A stretch of DNA of 64,000 nucleotides, taken from NCBI GenBank assembly GCA_002205965.3, contig NADL03000491.1, positions 124,001-188,000 on the forward strand. Direction: 5' to 3'. Below are positions 24,215 to 35,921 of the stretch, piece after piece (positions within the stretch are counted from its first letter, which is position 1; the number at the start of each line of letters is the position of its first letter). The position numbers were made by a program, and so were the translations under genes. Source of the DNA: Kappaphycus alvarezii. Taxonomy: Eukaryota > Rhodophyta > Florideophyceae > Gigartinales > Solieriaceae. The notes under the pieces are model-generated. The model had not been told where the DNA came from, ran no database searches, and worked only from the letters and a program-made list of their open reading frames with translations.

Positions 24215-25341
24215 TGATACGCTTCGTCCTCCAAACTCAATTCAAATATTTTATCAAGCAGATATTATTTCCCCAAAGACCATGAAAATATTCGAATAAA
24301 TTACCCTATTTAATATTCCATAGCAACGCAGTTGAAGCAACAGCCCTGCCATCAACCACTGCATCTGATTAACCACTTTTCCCTCAAAATGATCAAACTC
24401 CGCCCGTCCCTCACAATCAACCAATCATCCAGAGCTCACCATCCCACCGACGCCCTGGCCTTGTTGGCAAAAGGGCCCAACTGAATACGACACCAAATGT
24501 AGAAGGAAGGACCTGGAAAGCACTCCGGGGTGGGTCCAATGTCATTGCTTAGACGAGATGGGGGAAAAGTAGTAAGAGGGGCTGGAGGATGCTGAGGCAG
24601 ATGTGGAAATGTCGGAAAATGAGGAGAATTGGGTATAAACGTGGTATCTACTGGTGTGTAGCCGTGGAGGAGTTTCTGTGAGGTATCAAGGGTAGATTGA
24701 GGGTTTAGTCATAATCTCTGACTTCTCTGCTGGGAATTAAGTGGAGATTGAGGTTCTTGAGGAAGTATTGGACAGTCTCGTCGTGTTCGGGAGTCTATCT
24801 ATATTTCTGCTCCGTCCAGCAGAATTTGTGGAGACTACCTTGGGGGCATGAATATTTTGGAGGAATTAATTGCTTCATTCTAATCAGAAGAAGAATATTG
24901 CACGGATGAGATCTAGATATGTACCTATAGAGTCTACTGTAAGTCTTCGTCGGCCACAAGATTCCGTTTAATGCATTTTATGGTATTTGGTATGATTGTT
25001 TGCAACTTTAGAGTTAGCCAAAAGCGTCTGTATATACTATGTAAGCTGATTTCCCTAGGAGAGAAAAATTAAGTTGAGAGACAACTTAAAGTGCAGATCC
25101 AAATAGTCCAGAGTTTGAATGTCAACATCTGCCCTAAGAAGCATATTTTAACGCTGTTTCCTTAGCAAAACTGGTAGACACTGTCCCTTCTTTTCTCACT
25201 TCCAGCCCTTTGGGCCTCATTAATTATTAATCTCATTGCGTTCCCACGACTATACTTCGGTAGCACTCTTTTCGCTTGTTACACCTCCGTCTTGGGATAA
25301 TTGATCCAGAGAATATCATTTTCCGCCGATTTACTCCTATC
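24215..25341 (+). mobile_element. Gypsy-family LTR, acidic-ORF subtype
   Basis: The 3' part follows the family: TAATGCATTTTATGGTATTTGG, TAGAGTTAGCCAAAAGC, TACTATGTAAGC, AAATTAAGTTGAGAGACAAC, ACACCTCCGTCTTGGGATAATTG and a terminus near TTACTCCTATC. The start is placed at TGATACGC (24215), which makes it close in length to the LTR at 2031-3158; this edge is tentative. No primer-binding site follows. Confidence 0.55.
24389..24883 (+). pseudogene. Acidic LTR-embedded ORF, copy 4 (broken)
   Basis: The ATG follows TTTTCCCTCAAA, very like CTCTCTCAAAA before the ATG of copy 1, and the following codons (MIKLRPSL against MTNLRAPL) align. Later text includes LEDAEADVEMSENEENWV and the ending GGMNILEELIASF with a TAA at 24881. 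The span from ATG to stop is 495 bp, the same as copy 1. Stops and frameshifts occur between. Confidence 0.5.
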
Positions 25342-26092
25342 CGACTTTTCGCAGGAACTTTTGAACATTTCTGGAATCATAAAGATAGAAGAGAATAACA
25401 ATGACGATGTAATTGCGGTTGAAACAAAAGAAACTGGGAAGTCAACTGCCTAAAATACCTGAATGTGTCGAAGAAGCGTAACAAGTTTAAATTATTCAAT
25501 GGCTTGTTAGGATTGTATTTAAAAGTATCCAAGCGATAACAAATGTCAAAAAGGACCTCTGGAGCTAATGTGCTCTCAGTGTTAAGCATTGGCAAAGGTT
25601 TAGCGGTCATTTTGCATTGTATTCAAGCGCTATCTGCGCCGTCAGTTGGTTTATATGGCATTTTACAGTCTTAAGGTGTCCTGGGGCATTTGGAATACAG
25701 GGAAAGTCATCGAGCTTCGACGGACACCATCGACTATCGCTAAAGAAGGTGTTTCGAAAGTACTGCAAAATACTTTTATTGATGCTGGGAGATAAGAGCA
25801 AACCACAGATCCACTAGGTTACTGAGAAGACGGCCTCTAGATCGAGAAGGAAGCAGCAGGCGGTCTGTTCGGAAAAGATAGGAATAGTTTCTCGTATTAA
25901 AAGCATGCAAGTAGAAGCTCGTGTTCACTGTACTGAGAAGTGTTTTTATGTGGCAGAAATAGCTCTGAGGGGCTTATTTCAGGATCCTCTTGGGTCTCCG
26001 TTTTTGAAGTTTTCCATTCAAACTTTATATTGTACTAAGATCGCTGTACACGTAATCATTACAGTGATGTTGAGATTCTTAAGGGATCAAAG
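25342..26092. other. Unassigned interval between LTRs
   Basis: Opposed open frames at 25607-25817 are reading-frame shadows of each other with no recognised motif. No internal region of a Gypsy element follows the LTR to the left. Confidence 0.35.
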
Positions 26093-26525
26093 TGTTCATG
26101 TGCTGTGCAGTTTGTAAAGTGCAAATTTAAGTCGCCGCCGGCCGACCTCTACTGAAATTTTTTTCAGTAAACTTGTGTTTCGGATTGCTATGGCCAAAAT
26201 TATTCAACTAATTATATCGCACATGGTGAATCATTGAGCTCTCGACAAATTCAATCAACGTAAAAACATAAGAGACAAACTCGGAGAGAGTGGGTCGAAA
26301 GTCAGTGAGGTGGAAGAAGAGAGAAGGACGTAAACTACACTCGTTTTATTTCACCCACTGAAGTGCTCCTTCTGGCCCCCTTGTTTGATTCCGCACCTGA
26401 ATCCGTCCGTCTTCTTTTCCTGTACTATTTACTATACAGCATGCGTACCTTTACTGAAAAGTGCTTAGCCACGCGATTCAATGTGGTAACACGAGGCATA
26501 TCTCAGTTGATACATCAGGTAGCAC
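26093..26525 (+). mobile_element. 5' LTR of old Copia element
   Basis: Starting at TGTTCATGTGCTGTGCAG, about 180 bp align by eye with 30578-30765 (shared CGTGCTGTGCAATTTGTACAGTG, GCCGCCG-CCCGAC-TCTACTG, ATTCAA-TA-TT). The downstream half (CTACACTCGTTTTATTTCACC, CCGTCCGTC, TGTACTATTTACTATACAGC, GTGGTAACACGAGGC) matches a stray fragment at 37.1-37.4 kb. The right edge before gag is approximate. Confidence 0.6.
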
Positions 26526-26579
26526 AGATATCGAGGCAAATAACTCACAGAAAGCAACTAATATCTTTTAGTATTCCAA

Positions 26580-27540
26580 AGACAGCAAGTTTCCTGGAGA
26601 TTTTCGCAGCCTTTCGAAATGAATATCCGATATTACAATGCATGTGTCCGCCAGCACAGTTTCAGTGAGAGCGAAAAGGCAAACTTTTTCATCAACTTTC
26701 TATGGTGCAGCTTGAAAACTTTTTTCAATAATGCTAGGAATGGCATGGAATTTGAAGAAATGGCAGAAATGATGGTGCGTGAATTCAACAGTGATTCTGG
26801 CCAGCTTCAAGTACAAGGTATGCTTGAGACCTTTCGCTTAGCAAAAGACATGTCTGAGTAAGGCTTATTGAATCCTTTTGAAGATTTTACGTAAGATATT
26901 GATCTGATAGAGCGGATGGCACCTCAGTGTCAGCCGCAGATTCGTTCCGAGACGTAAAGATCAGCTATCCACCCAAGGCAACCATAGACTTCTCTTTCGC
27001 AATGATTCCCATCGGCAACATAATCAAATCGAGATATACATTTAACAGTTTTGTTAAAGCTCTAAGAAAACAGTTGTAACTTCATAATGAAGTTAAAATG
27101 TCCTCAATTTCACCAAAACTCACCCTGCGCAACAAATAATCTTCTGTCAACAGTATAATAGGCCTCCTAAATTAGAGCAGAAGCAGTGAAATGTTTTGTA
27201 CTTCCCATATCAACCTGGAACTTCTTCCGCACCAGATAATTTTCCTCAGAGCCGCCGAAAGGGGCTTTGTCATCTATGCAAGCAGGAAAAGCGCCCAAGT
27301 CACAGATGCAGGCCAAGATTCATCAGAAACCATGTACGAAGGCGCCTCAAGAACGGTGATGGTGCCTTTCACATTATGTCAGGACTTTTCAATGGAATGG
27401 AGGAAGAGCAAATTATAAATCTATCACACATTGAAGACAAAAGAGAGATTTGCAGAGAAGAAAAAATACAGTTCAGTGAGCTACGGAACGAACTCCAGAT
27501 TTTTATGATCTACAAAGCGCTGGGGATGAATTAAGTGATA
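26580..27540 (+). pseudogene. Copia gag remnant
   Basis: Text at 26619-26861 (KANFFINFLWCSLKTFFNNA, FEEMAEMMVREFNSDSGQLQ, VQGMLETFRLAKDMSE) has the look of the capsid region of Copia elements of the type with a KANFF...NNAR...MAxMMxxEYNS pattern. It continues in other frames with IKSRYTFNSFVKALRKQL near 27030. At 27196-27534, CHLCKQEKRPSHRC is a decayed zinc knuckle followed by GDGAFHIMSGLFNGMEEEQ. Frame changes and stops make it non-functional. Confidence 0.6.
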
Positions 27541-28179
27541 GTTCTGTCGATTATTTAGACAAGGAGTAGTTTACGAACCATTTATCAGCATCAATGTCTT
27601 CTGAAACAGAACTAAATCATCCTATTGCGAGTTTTGCGACGAGCGAAAATCACTAGAGCCTTGTGATCGCCGTCCTGATAAATGGGCCCATTCCCGCCGC
27701 GAGGCTGACCCGAGGCGTAAAACTTGAGTTACCCTCGATGCTACATCAACTTGTATCGCCTAGCTCTCTCAGGAGATATATTACACTAGGAGCGAACAAA
27801 ACCAGCGCGTTTTTGCGTTGATAGAGGTGCTCCGAGATCTTCTGTTGGAGTAAAAGAGTCTAGATCTGTTTTCAATCATGTTGGGTGGCACTAGATATGA
27901 CTAAAGGCATCCTGAAACAGCTTTTGGTTTGAAGATGACTCCCACAAGTCGCTTTGAAAATTTATTCTTCAACTCATAACTAACCCTGGAAAAGCAACGA
28001 TCCATGTTGAGATGGATGTTTGAGTGCAGGCATTCCTGCGCTCCTCTGTCTAGACGTGGTTGGCCGTGAATCAGTTTCTTGGTGATAAATTTGCTAACAG
28101 GCTGACCAAACGTTGTTTACTGAATGAAAAAAGGTTCTTATTCTTACCTCAACGAATAGCATGCGCTTCTCTATCGATC

Positions 28180-28720
28180 TAGAAGCGGCCATTTGTACGC
28201 GACGTCTAACCTTCAGCTCCAATCTGCCAGGCTTCTTCTCGCACTCGCTACTATTTTTGACTTCGATATATGGCTTCAGATGTACGACAGACATATCTTC
28301 AATCCACCGAGCCATTAGCGCGAGATGTATTCATCTGAAATCCAGTGCTAGAATTTGACCTCGAACAATCTCGGTGCTTGAAATTAATAAAGTCCCTTTA
28401 CGGTCTCTGCGATCCAGGAGACCTATGGAATGAAAAGCATGAAGACATCATCAAAGATATGGGCATAAAATGTATGCGATCTGATCCTGCTCTCTACGCG
28501 CTGTTGGAAGATGGTATCCTTATTGAGTTGCCAGGATTTCGCATTGAAGATCTTACTCGGGCTGGGGGTTGTGAATTTAGGGAATTGTCAAAGACGACAA
28601 CCGAAAAATTCGAAATGTCGGAGGACCAGCAATTGCCCTGTTTGGTCACTGGCTTCTCCCTTGCGAGAGATATTGATGGTTCACTGGAGTAAGATCAACA
28701 AGAATACTTAAAGAACCTCC
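28180..28720 (+). pseudogene. Copia reverse transcriptase remnant
   Basis: Plus frames give SARLLLALATIFDFDIWLQM, RDVFI, then LEFDLEQSRCLKLIKSLYGL, CDPGDLWNEKHEDIIKDMGI, SDPALYALLEDG, GFRIEDLTRAGG, and FRELSKTTTEKFEM. LKxxKSLYGL and the pattern around ...EDLxRAG correspond to the Copia RT motifs ending in YVDD; the YVDD itself is changed to RIED, so the active site is lost. Integrase between gag and RT is too decayed to outline. Confidence 0.7.
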
Positions 28721-28759
28721 AGAAATATCCATCACTTCCAGCTCCCAGCAGTTCAGATC

Positions 28760-29457
28760 CATGAGTATGAAACTGGAGTGGATCTTAAATAATCGCCCCG
28801 ACTGCTTGTTTGAAACTGCGCATCTGGCTCAAGTGACTGAAGAAATGTTGCAAAAAAACCATAAAAATTTCCTCTGAAGGCTAAATAAAGCTGTAGATCT
28901 TGCTCTGGACAACCGCATATCAGTAGGAGTCCCTAAATTGAGGAAGAACACAAGAAGAATCAGAATTCTCTGATTCTTCATTCGCCAAAAACGCATAACT
29001 TTCCACACATCCAGGTTACATTTGATTTCTCTGGTATGGAACGGTGGTTGTGGTGCTGATATTATTCAAATCGTACAAGTCGAGGAGTGTAACGAGATTT
29101 GTCGTGGCGGGCGAGGTAATTGAATTCAGCGACATTTTGGGTGTTGCAGCTGTTTTAGCGACAGAACTAGAAACTTTTATTCGACAGAAGGTTCCAGTAC
29201 AGCTTGTAACGGATAGAAAGAGCCTTCCTGATTTCATTTAAAAGGGCTCAAGGACTTCAGAGCAGAGAAAGATGCTCGACATCGCGACCGCGAGGAAATT
29301 TTTCAAAGGTAAGGTAATATCAGACATTGGTTTCATCCGCAGCTCGAGTAATGCAGCATATAGACTAGCAAATCCCATTCTAAAGAGGTCACTAAAAAAC
29401 GTCTTGAAAACCACGATATTAGATGTGATGCCAGAGCAGTGGATAATTTTCACTTAA
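28760..29457 (+). pseudogene. Copia RNase H remnant
   Basis: The frames 29044-29241 and 29272-29457 read VTRFVVAGEVIEFSDILGVA, FIRQKVPVQLVTDRKSLPDF, SRTSEQRKMLDIATARKFFK, KVISDIGFIRSSSNAAYRLA and ILDVMPEQWIIFT. VQLVTDRKSL corresponds to the catalytic Asp block of Copia RNase H, and ISDIGFIRSSxNxADxLT marks the C-terminal end of the polyprotein. Broken by a stop after PDFI and by frame changes upstream. Confidence 0.7.
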
Positions 29458-29508
29458 ACATACTTAATTTGTGTCTTTACTTGGAAGCTGTTTGTAGTAT
29501 AACTTTTA

Positions 29509-30400
29509 TTACCTCTCCAATTCGTAAGCTGGTTCCATTTTTACCGCCACATAATACAGCGTTTCTTCGCTAAGTTGCATTGGGAAATCATCCCCACTGT
29601 CAATTATAACCTTGCGTCCAGCATCTTCACAATAATATGTGAGAAAACTTTGGACTGTAAAACATGCAGAAGATAACCTCGGATACCAAGTTCGCCAGGT
29701 ACCGAAACAGGTTACTGCTGAAAAGGATTCGGTCGGTTTTCGGAAATTTTTGCATCTCGCTCCCTGTTGAAGTATCGTACAAAGGACCCGCTGCCTCATA
29801 AATTTTGAGAAATTGGATGTTCCTCTCTGTGAAAAATTTCTGAAGAGTCTCAACAGCACAGAAACCAGCCACGATGCTTACTGCATTTGCTTTTGCTGTT
29901 GTGATGCAATTTCCATCATTCTGCCTAGCTAGTACCTCTCCGGAATCGCGAACAAGATGGCTTCCTACTCTGTCGATTAAGGAACGCTAAACGGGGCCGC
30001 CAACAGTCACGACATAAGCCGGGTTGTCTCTAAGCCAATTCAGAGACATCTCTTGGAGTATTTTTCTTAATCCATCCAGTGCCATTTTGGTTTTTACTTT
30101 TTTCTTCGGAATCCTGATCATTGGCACAGGAGTTGCATTTCCTTGCTCAGTTCCCTTTTATGTGCTCTTGTAATCTAGTTTCCGCAATTACGACCACCTC
30201 GAGTGGTCAAGACAATCAAATTACGTTGAATATCATAATAAGAATCTGTTGCACCACCGGTCTGATTTCTAGCAAACAGTTTGTTTTGTTCCAATTTTAC
30301 GCCGCTCTCCGACATATGACCATCCCCACAAACGAGAGACTCGATGTTGAATATTTCATTGCTTGTTTTTCCGAACTTTTGGCCTTTGAAACACAATTAG
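29509..30400 (-). pseudogene. Antisense ORF inside the old Copia; possible cysteine-protease-like
   Basis: Between RNase H and the 3' LTR the minus strand is protein-like for about 300 codons in shifting frames: CGDGHMSESGVKLEQNKLFA, ALDGLRKILQEMSLNWLRDN, PAYVVTVGGPV, LARQNDGNCITTAKANAVSI, VAGFCAVETLQKFFTERNIQ, IYEAAGPLYDTSTGSEM and GRKVIIDSGDDFPMQLSEET. I do not recognise the family. The DGNC motif at the head of a helix-like stretch, followed about 100 residues later by a short beta-like stretch ending in IID, recalls papain-like folds, but this is weak. It is opposite in strand to the Copia polyprotein and may be a captured gene or an older insertion. Confidence 0.4.
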
Positions 30401-30577
30401 TGGCAGCTACCATCGATTCTGCTCCTTCGAAGCGTTTAGCATCAATAAGATCTGTTCACAGGAGTTAAAGAGTTTACTGGGCGCTCCAACAAGTCCTATT
30501 ACCCTCTTTGCTCATCAAAAATTAGCACAAGAAGTTTTTGAGTCGATATTGTGGACAAGATGTCCGATCGGAGGGAG

Positions 30578-30765
30578 TGATCACGTGCTGTGCAATTTGT
30601 ACAGTGCAAATTCACGTTGCCGCCGCCCGACTTCTACTGTGATTCTTTTCTGTAATTTTATGTTTGGGACTGCTACGGCCAATAATATTCAATTATTTAG
30701 ATCGGACTTGGTGCGTTGTCAAACAATCGACGATTACACTCAACGTACACAAAAAGAGAGCAATT
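30578..30765 (+). mobile_element. 3' LTR of old Copia (truncated)
   Basis: It begins TGATCACGTGCTGTGCAATT after a purine-rich GGAGGGAG that fits a polypurine tract, and aligns with the first 180 bp or so of the LTR at 26093. Similarity stops near 30765, so the R/U5 part is missing. Confidence 0.6.
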
Positions 30766-31340
30766 CGGACTAAGGACCCTTCATTTTAAGAACGGAAACA
30801 TTGAAAAAGTGAAACGTAATATGATAAATTTTTCTATTAAAAATTAAAACTGAAACTGATAGAACAGAATTTTTGCGTTGGACCATGTCCACCGATGCAA
30901 TTGCATTTGAATATGGGAACCCAGTAAAATTATACGAACTCAATAGGCTCACCTTATGCCCCACCACCGTACTTCTGTCGTCTAAACAGTAACAAGACTT
31001 CCCTGTGCTACACCCTACCAACAGAAATGACTATGCTATCGTCATCTGGTCTCATCCGGATGCCTCTGACAAAGTGCGACTGTGTTCCTGCTTCAATGTG
31101 CCGCCGTTTTGCAAAATATATAAAAAAAATACTGAAATTTTTTTCTTTTAGTAAGCACTGTGCACAAAACATCGATTACAACTCATGCAGCAGTTCAATT
31201 AAATGATGGTAGAATAAAAACCTGTTCGCTAACTTCAATCGTTTGACTTTGCCAAGCCTGTTTCATCAATCGGTGAGGAACATTTTCAACGGTTATACCA
31301 ATTAACCACCGAACATCTCACCATTTTTTGCTCTCGACTA
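30766..31340. other. No gene recognised
   Basis: This interval lies between the truncated Copia LTR and a Harbinger fragment. No motif was found on either strand. Confidence 0.4.
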
Positions 31341-31379
31341 ACGATAATTTTATCAAACAGAGTCTATTGAAGAGCAGAA

Positions 31380-31850
31380 ATGAACGCCAATGTTTCTATA
31401 GAAGTTATGCTCTTTGTTAAATTGCCCATTGCAGCAAGAACAAACTACTTGGATGTTGAGTGGCCGTATAGAACCGGCTCTTACCCAATTTATCCAGTCT
31501 GTAGACAGATACTTCACCCCCTAAATTCATTTTTAGATCCCATCTCGTTCCCACAGCCAGGGAAAAAATGCCGCGAAGAAGCGGCAAGGTTTAATCGTAA
31601 TCGATGCAGTCCGTTGTACAGTGTGGTTGCAGCATTTGACGGTATTTCAATTGAAATTAAGCAACTCAGGCTTCTGAAAGTCCAAATCCATGGAACAATT
31701 GTAATAGGAAAGGGTTCTTCGCTGAATGCGTTCAAGCTGCATTCAGTGCAAACTTTTAGTATACTTTTGTATCCACAAGACATACAAACTAGGTCAGAGA
31801 CAGAGATGGAGTATGACAAAAGTGGAGAAATTCAATTTAGCAAGATTTGA
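31380..31850 (+). pseudogene. PIF/Harbinger transposase fragment
   Basis: The frame reads WPYRTGSYPIYPVCRQILHP, SFLDPISFPQP, CREEAARFNRNRCSPLYSVV and AAFDGISIEIKQLRL, then NAFKLHSVQT. RxSPLYxVVxAxDGIxIEI is the block around the first catalytic Asp of DDE_Tnp_4 transposases, with FP and an aligned helix upstream. The second and third acidic residues are not seen; the frame ends at a stop 31848-31850. It differs in sequence from the three other Harbinger copies in this window. Confidence 0.6.
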
Positions 31851-32194
31851 CTCAGGGGCTGCTCTGAGCCAGATAAGTATTGCAAACGTTTCAATTTACA
31901 CGAACGCCAATTTCCTTATTTTATTTTCAACGAGTCTTCTAGCGAAGGACAAAATTATTCTCAACTACGATCTGTCTCAATGCGGTGTAATGCACTACTC
32001 CCCTCGCCTGTGTAGTTTACACTCGCTCAGGCCCTCCCTCTGTTCAGATCGCATTTTCCCCACGCGCACAGTGCCCCTCTCGCACCTTCTACCGAAGCGC
32101 TCGCTCAGTACTTCCCATTCCATCAGTACCCTACTTGGACTGGCCCCCAGCTACTCCGATCGCTCGCCCCTCTAACAGACCATTTTCTGCAAAT

Positions 32195-33075
32195 ATGTCT
32201 CAAACACAGTCCCGCCGTAGTATTCGATTCAGTCCGAATAGAGAGGAGCGACTGTTTCTTCATCAGATGTTGTTTGAGACCGCCTCTTGGAGGGCACCAA
32301 AATAGGAACAGGACCGCAAGTTTAAAGATATTGTCGACCAGGCCAAACTGGATCTCACAGCCCCTTTTCGTCCGAATACGCGCAGTGGCCTGAGTTTTCG
32401 ATACATAAAAACTTTGGTTAAGAATATGCCGCGTTTTCTGGTGGACAAGAAGAAGAAATTTGAAGAGAAGCATTCTACTCTTAGCTATGATAATCCCCGG
32501 AAAGCCACGGATGAATCTCTAGAATTAACGCTAGCCAAGGGTGAACTCCGTGATTTTCGAATGATGAAGTATGTCCAGGTGATAATGGATGGAGAGCAAG
32601 AAAGGATAAAGTCTAGCAGCCGGTCTGCAGAAAAGGTTACAGAATCCGCTTCTCAGTCGCGCAAGGGACTCAGCAATAGGCGATCGAATAGTCAGCAAGC
32701 GTTTGCAAAGCGAAATCGTGAGGCCCAGATGGTGGAGGCCAAAGAGAGAATCTTATTTGCTTGTACGAGTATCGAACAGAGGAGATTTCAACGGCCACCG
32801 CAAATGACGGTCGTGAGACAAGTCATTTGATAGGCGGCTTAGTCCAAATCATGGAGAGGCAAGCAGGCATGAGTTTGGAGGAGGTCTCAGGTATTTTAGG
32901 GGAAGCTGTAAAGCCCATGTCTGAAATTGAGGAGCCTCCACAGCCTGATTTGATTGAAATCAACTCTTCGAGTAGTGAGGATGAAGGTGCAGAAAAAGAA
33001 GTTGAAAGCGGGGAGAACTGCGAAGGTGATGCTTATCCTACCGATGGGGCTGCCGTCATCAATGTTGAGGAATAG
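32195..33075 (+). pseudogene. Myb/SANT-like transposon accessory protein (one stop, one frameshift)
   Basis: The ATG at 32195 (MSQTQSRRSIRFSPNREERL) opens a frame to 32830 interrupted only by a TAG at 32303. It contains LDLTAPFRPNTRSGLSFRYI, VKNMPRFLVDKKKKFEEKHS, and a basic/serine-rich middle (KSSSRSAEKVTESASQSRKG). A shift near 32790 moves coding to the frame ending at 33075, with QAGMSLEEVSGILGEAVKPM and an acidic tail (NSSSSEDEGAEKEVE). Tryptophan spacing and helices in the first 100 residues are Myb/SANT-like (inference). It is convergent with the Harbinger transposase pieces at 33990-35921 and may be their partner. Confidence 0.45.
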
Positions 33076-33179
33076 CGCCGGATGTTGAAAAGAAATCCAA
33101 TCCTCATATTACTCGTAGAACGGTTTCACCACCCCTCATTTCGTCATTCAAAGAAATACCATGAAATATCCAAACCTTG

Positions 33180-33960
33180 ACACCAGTCCATATCCTTCCC
33201 GGAAAAACTGCACCCACCCCCCATGTGGCAAAACACCCTCTTTCTCCGCTATTCCTCAAGCGTCAGTATTTCTGGAACCACCAACAAAGCTTGCTCCCTT
33301 CCAGAAACATCCACCGCCTCCCCGATCGTGATGCCATTCCCTATCCTCCCAGTACCCCACTCCCCGAACATGAAGTTATCTTGTCCCAACACCCTCCGTT
33401 CCTCCTATCCCTTTCAATTCATATATCCTTCGCCCGCACACCCCATTCCACGCAACTGTCAAAAACATCGCAAAAACCCTCCCCCTCCCCCATCTCCCCA
33501 TTTAAATTTGGACCTTAATCATATTCCAATTAATACACCGCCACACTATCCTCGCATTCTCTCACTTCTGCCTCCTAACGATAGACAAACGCTACAATCC
33601 GCACCCCTTCCGTCCCCACCCCAATACCCCCACATTCCTCCCATCCTCATAAAACTCCACCTCTGCCCTCCACACCGCCATCACCACCACATTCCCTCAC
33701 CTCACCGCCGCCCACCTCCAACCCCCTTTCTCCGATACAATCCACGCCCCCGGCACGAAATCCCGCACTCTTACCATCACTCCCCGGCAACCTATTTAAC
33801 TGGCCCCACTCCAACTGCCACACCCCTTCCTTCCCCCACAACCCCACCACCTCAAACTCCGCACGCGGATATGCATACCCCTCCCTCGAGGAGGCACTTC
33901 CCTTTTGCCCGTTCAACTTTCCTCACACATCACTTTCCTCATACACAATTTAGCAAAAAG
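33180..33960. repeat. Pyrimidine-rich (C-rich plus strand) tract
   Basis: Roughly 780 bp with very few G on the plus strand and many CCC runs. A 295-codon open frame (33223-34110) arises because stop codons need purines; its translation is Pro/His/Ser-rich with no motif and is not called as a gene. It separates a Myb-like ORF from a convergent transposase. Confidence 0.7.
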
Positions 33961-33989
33961 AAGATGTCTAATCACGCCGCCCCCTCTCC

Positions 33990-34700
33990 TTACGATAATA
34001 AGAACAATAATCGTTCGGATGGTTTCATGCGGTTTATCATACTATCGATTGGAATTAGTTGCAGTCCATCTCTTTCCAGCATCCAATTCATAATCATTGC
34101 GGCGTTGTAAATGCATACAGTAAACAGCTCTTCGGAATATGGCCAGTATCCCATAAAGGTTCTGTTTTGGTTTTTGATGAAACCAATACTCATTTCGTTT
34201 CTAAACCTTTGCCTCACGTCTTTATCCCACTCTTCCCTTAGCTTGAAGTACGAACCAGTTCCTTTTTTTGAATGGTACGATAACCCAGCCCGCCTCTCCA
34301 GCTTCAATAAAACCTGCATCACAAATTGTTTTCTCATTGGAAAAAAAGAAATCCGTCCGTCTCAAAAAAACAACACCACGCTGAAATATGGTTTTGTCCT
34401 GAACATGTCCAGAGTATGAGACTTCCAAACAACGAATCAAACCACATATGTCTACATAAACCAGGAATGCGTAGCATTGCATCTTTTCCTTTCCATAGTA
34501 CTGATCATTCTGCAGATCGTCATCCACGGACTTCAAAATGGCCTGTCGAGTACCATCGACAAACATGACTGATTCTGCAAATCCTCTTATTAAGCCGTGC
34601 ATTGCCTTTCGCTCATCCTCTCCAGGCCATCGTATTGGAGCGTGCTTTAACATGGATCGAAACGCAGCCCAGTGTAGTGCAATGGGCACTCACACTGTTT
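33990..34700 (-). pseudogene. PIF/Harbinger transposase, catalytic and C-terminal part
   Basis: Minus frames give MFVDGTRQAILKSVDDDLQN, YYGKEKMQCYAFLVYVDICG, LIRCLEVSYSGHVQDKTIFQ, then CDAGFIEAG and, after a frame change near 34240, LREEWDKDVRQRFRNEM, IKNQNRTFMGYWPYSEEL. FVDGT, YYGKxKMxCYAF, SGxxxDxxIF and AxxGF are landmarks of DDE_Tnp_4 transposases; the Asp residues of VDGT and of QDKTIF are present. The N-terminal part is separated from it by about 0.75 kb of other sequence. Confidence 0.65.
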
Positions 34701-34739
34701 TGCCACCGGCAGAGCTGATTTTGGTGATCTTTTTTTGAT

Positions 34740-35465
34740 CTGATTTACTGCTAACCAGCAGGCACTGTACAGTACAGTAAGGGCAATTTTCTTTTGTCGC
34801 CCACAATTATTTTTGGTACTGTATACCCACCCGAAGGTGCTTGATTGCTTGCAATCTGGACCACTCGGCCCTCAAATTGGACCTGATATTTTTGCAGGTG
34901 AAAGGTAACTATTGGGCCAAGTGTCGAATTTACTTATCTCTAACTTGGATCTCCCTAACTTCACTCACCTCGCCGTCGTAGATAACCCTAACCTACCTAA
35001 CTAGTATTTATAGCTACTTGGCCACTAGGGCCCCAGAGTAAACAGCCACCCCGGTGTTGACTCTGAACTTGACTCCCAACTTCCGCCTTTTCAGAAACCT
35101 TGCCAACGGCAACTTTGGCTATAGCCACGTTTATCCGCCCGGGTCCCCCTTTCTATTTCCCCCTCTCTATCCAATATTACGATACCCCTTTTGTTGTTTG
35201 TTTGTGATATTTACTCACGCATGGCGCCGCGGACTCCGGCGTCTATAAACAAATAGGAACTTCAAGGTTGTCGTTGGTGATAACATCCTTATCTCCGAAG
35301 GAGATATTCAGCACAGCTGACCCAATACTACATCTTCTTTGTCCAGTATTACACCCCTGGTTTCTACGGTTCTTTGGAATCGATCCTTACCAAGTTTTTA
35401 GCATTCCGCGGACCACGGCCAAGCCTTACAACCCGGAGGACAAATATACCGTCCAGCCGTCCGAG
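34740..35465. other. Probable insertion splitting a Harbinger transposase
   Basis: This sequence lies between the catalytic and N-terminal pieces of one minus-strand transposase. It opens with CACTGTACAGTACAGTAAGG, contains a TATA-like AGTATTTATAGC near 35005, and TTGACTCCCAACTTCC near 35070. These suggest an LTR-like or other non-coding insert, but ends and target duplications were not resolved. Confidence 0.35.
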
Positions 35466-35549
35466 GAATTACCCCCGCTCTTCCAACTCCATTTCTCCTC
35501 GCCGTCGGTGAGCTGTGCTACTGCATCGCAGGGTGCTTAAAGAGAAAGA

Positions 35550-35921
35550 GGGACAGCGAACACCCTGTGGTTCTTGGTGTCTGTGTGTTGGGTTTCTCAT
35601 TGTCTGACGGTGTTCCGTTCCTAGGCGAGAAGAACTGCGCACCACGCATTGCAGTACACCCAGGCTGTGTGGTATATATAGTTCCATATAGATGCTGTAC
35701 AAACCCCGTACTTTGTAGCCATATTTACGAAAACATCCCTTCCACAGATGACTCCACTTAAGGCTTCGAGAAAAAGAAAGAACAACTCCTTCGAGCTCAG
35801 CTTTTTTCCCAATCCTCATGCTTATCCTCTGGTCTGGACTAAGCCGGTTATATGGATCAAGAGGAGTCGAAATCTCTGCTGTACACAGCTCGTGAAGGGC
35901 ATCAAATTCACTGTCCCTCAT
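35550..35921 (-). pseudogene. PIF/Harbinger transposase N-terminal part
   Basis: Two minus frames interleave: MRDSEFDALHELCTAEISTP, YNRLSPDQRISMRIGKK from 35921, then KLSSKELFFLFLEALSGVIC, and VNMATKYGVCTASIWNYIYH in the next frame. This is the helix-rich N-terminal region of Harbinger transposases (helix-turn-helix-like ...KYGVSxxxxxNxI). One frameshift near 35800 breaks it. It most likely belongs with the catalytic piece to the left. Confidence 0.5.

Noticed and set aside
31514..31819. A minus-strand ORF of 101 codons
   Set aside because: It is the antisense shadow of the Harbinger fragment at 31380-31850, whose motifs are clear on the plus strand.
33223..34110. A 295-codon open frame on the plus strand
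   Set aside because: It lies in a C-rich tract where stop codons are rare. The product is Pro/His/Ser-rich without motif and overlaps the antisense transposase at its end.
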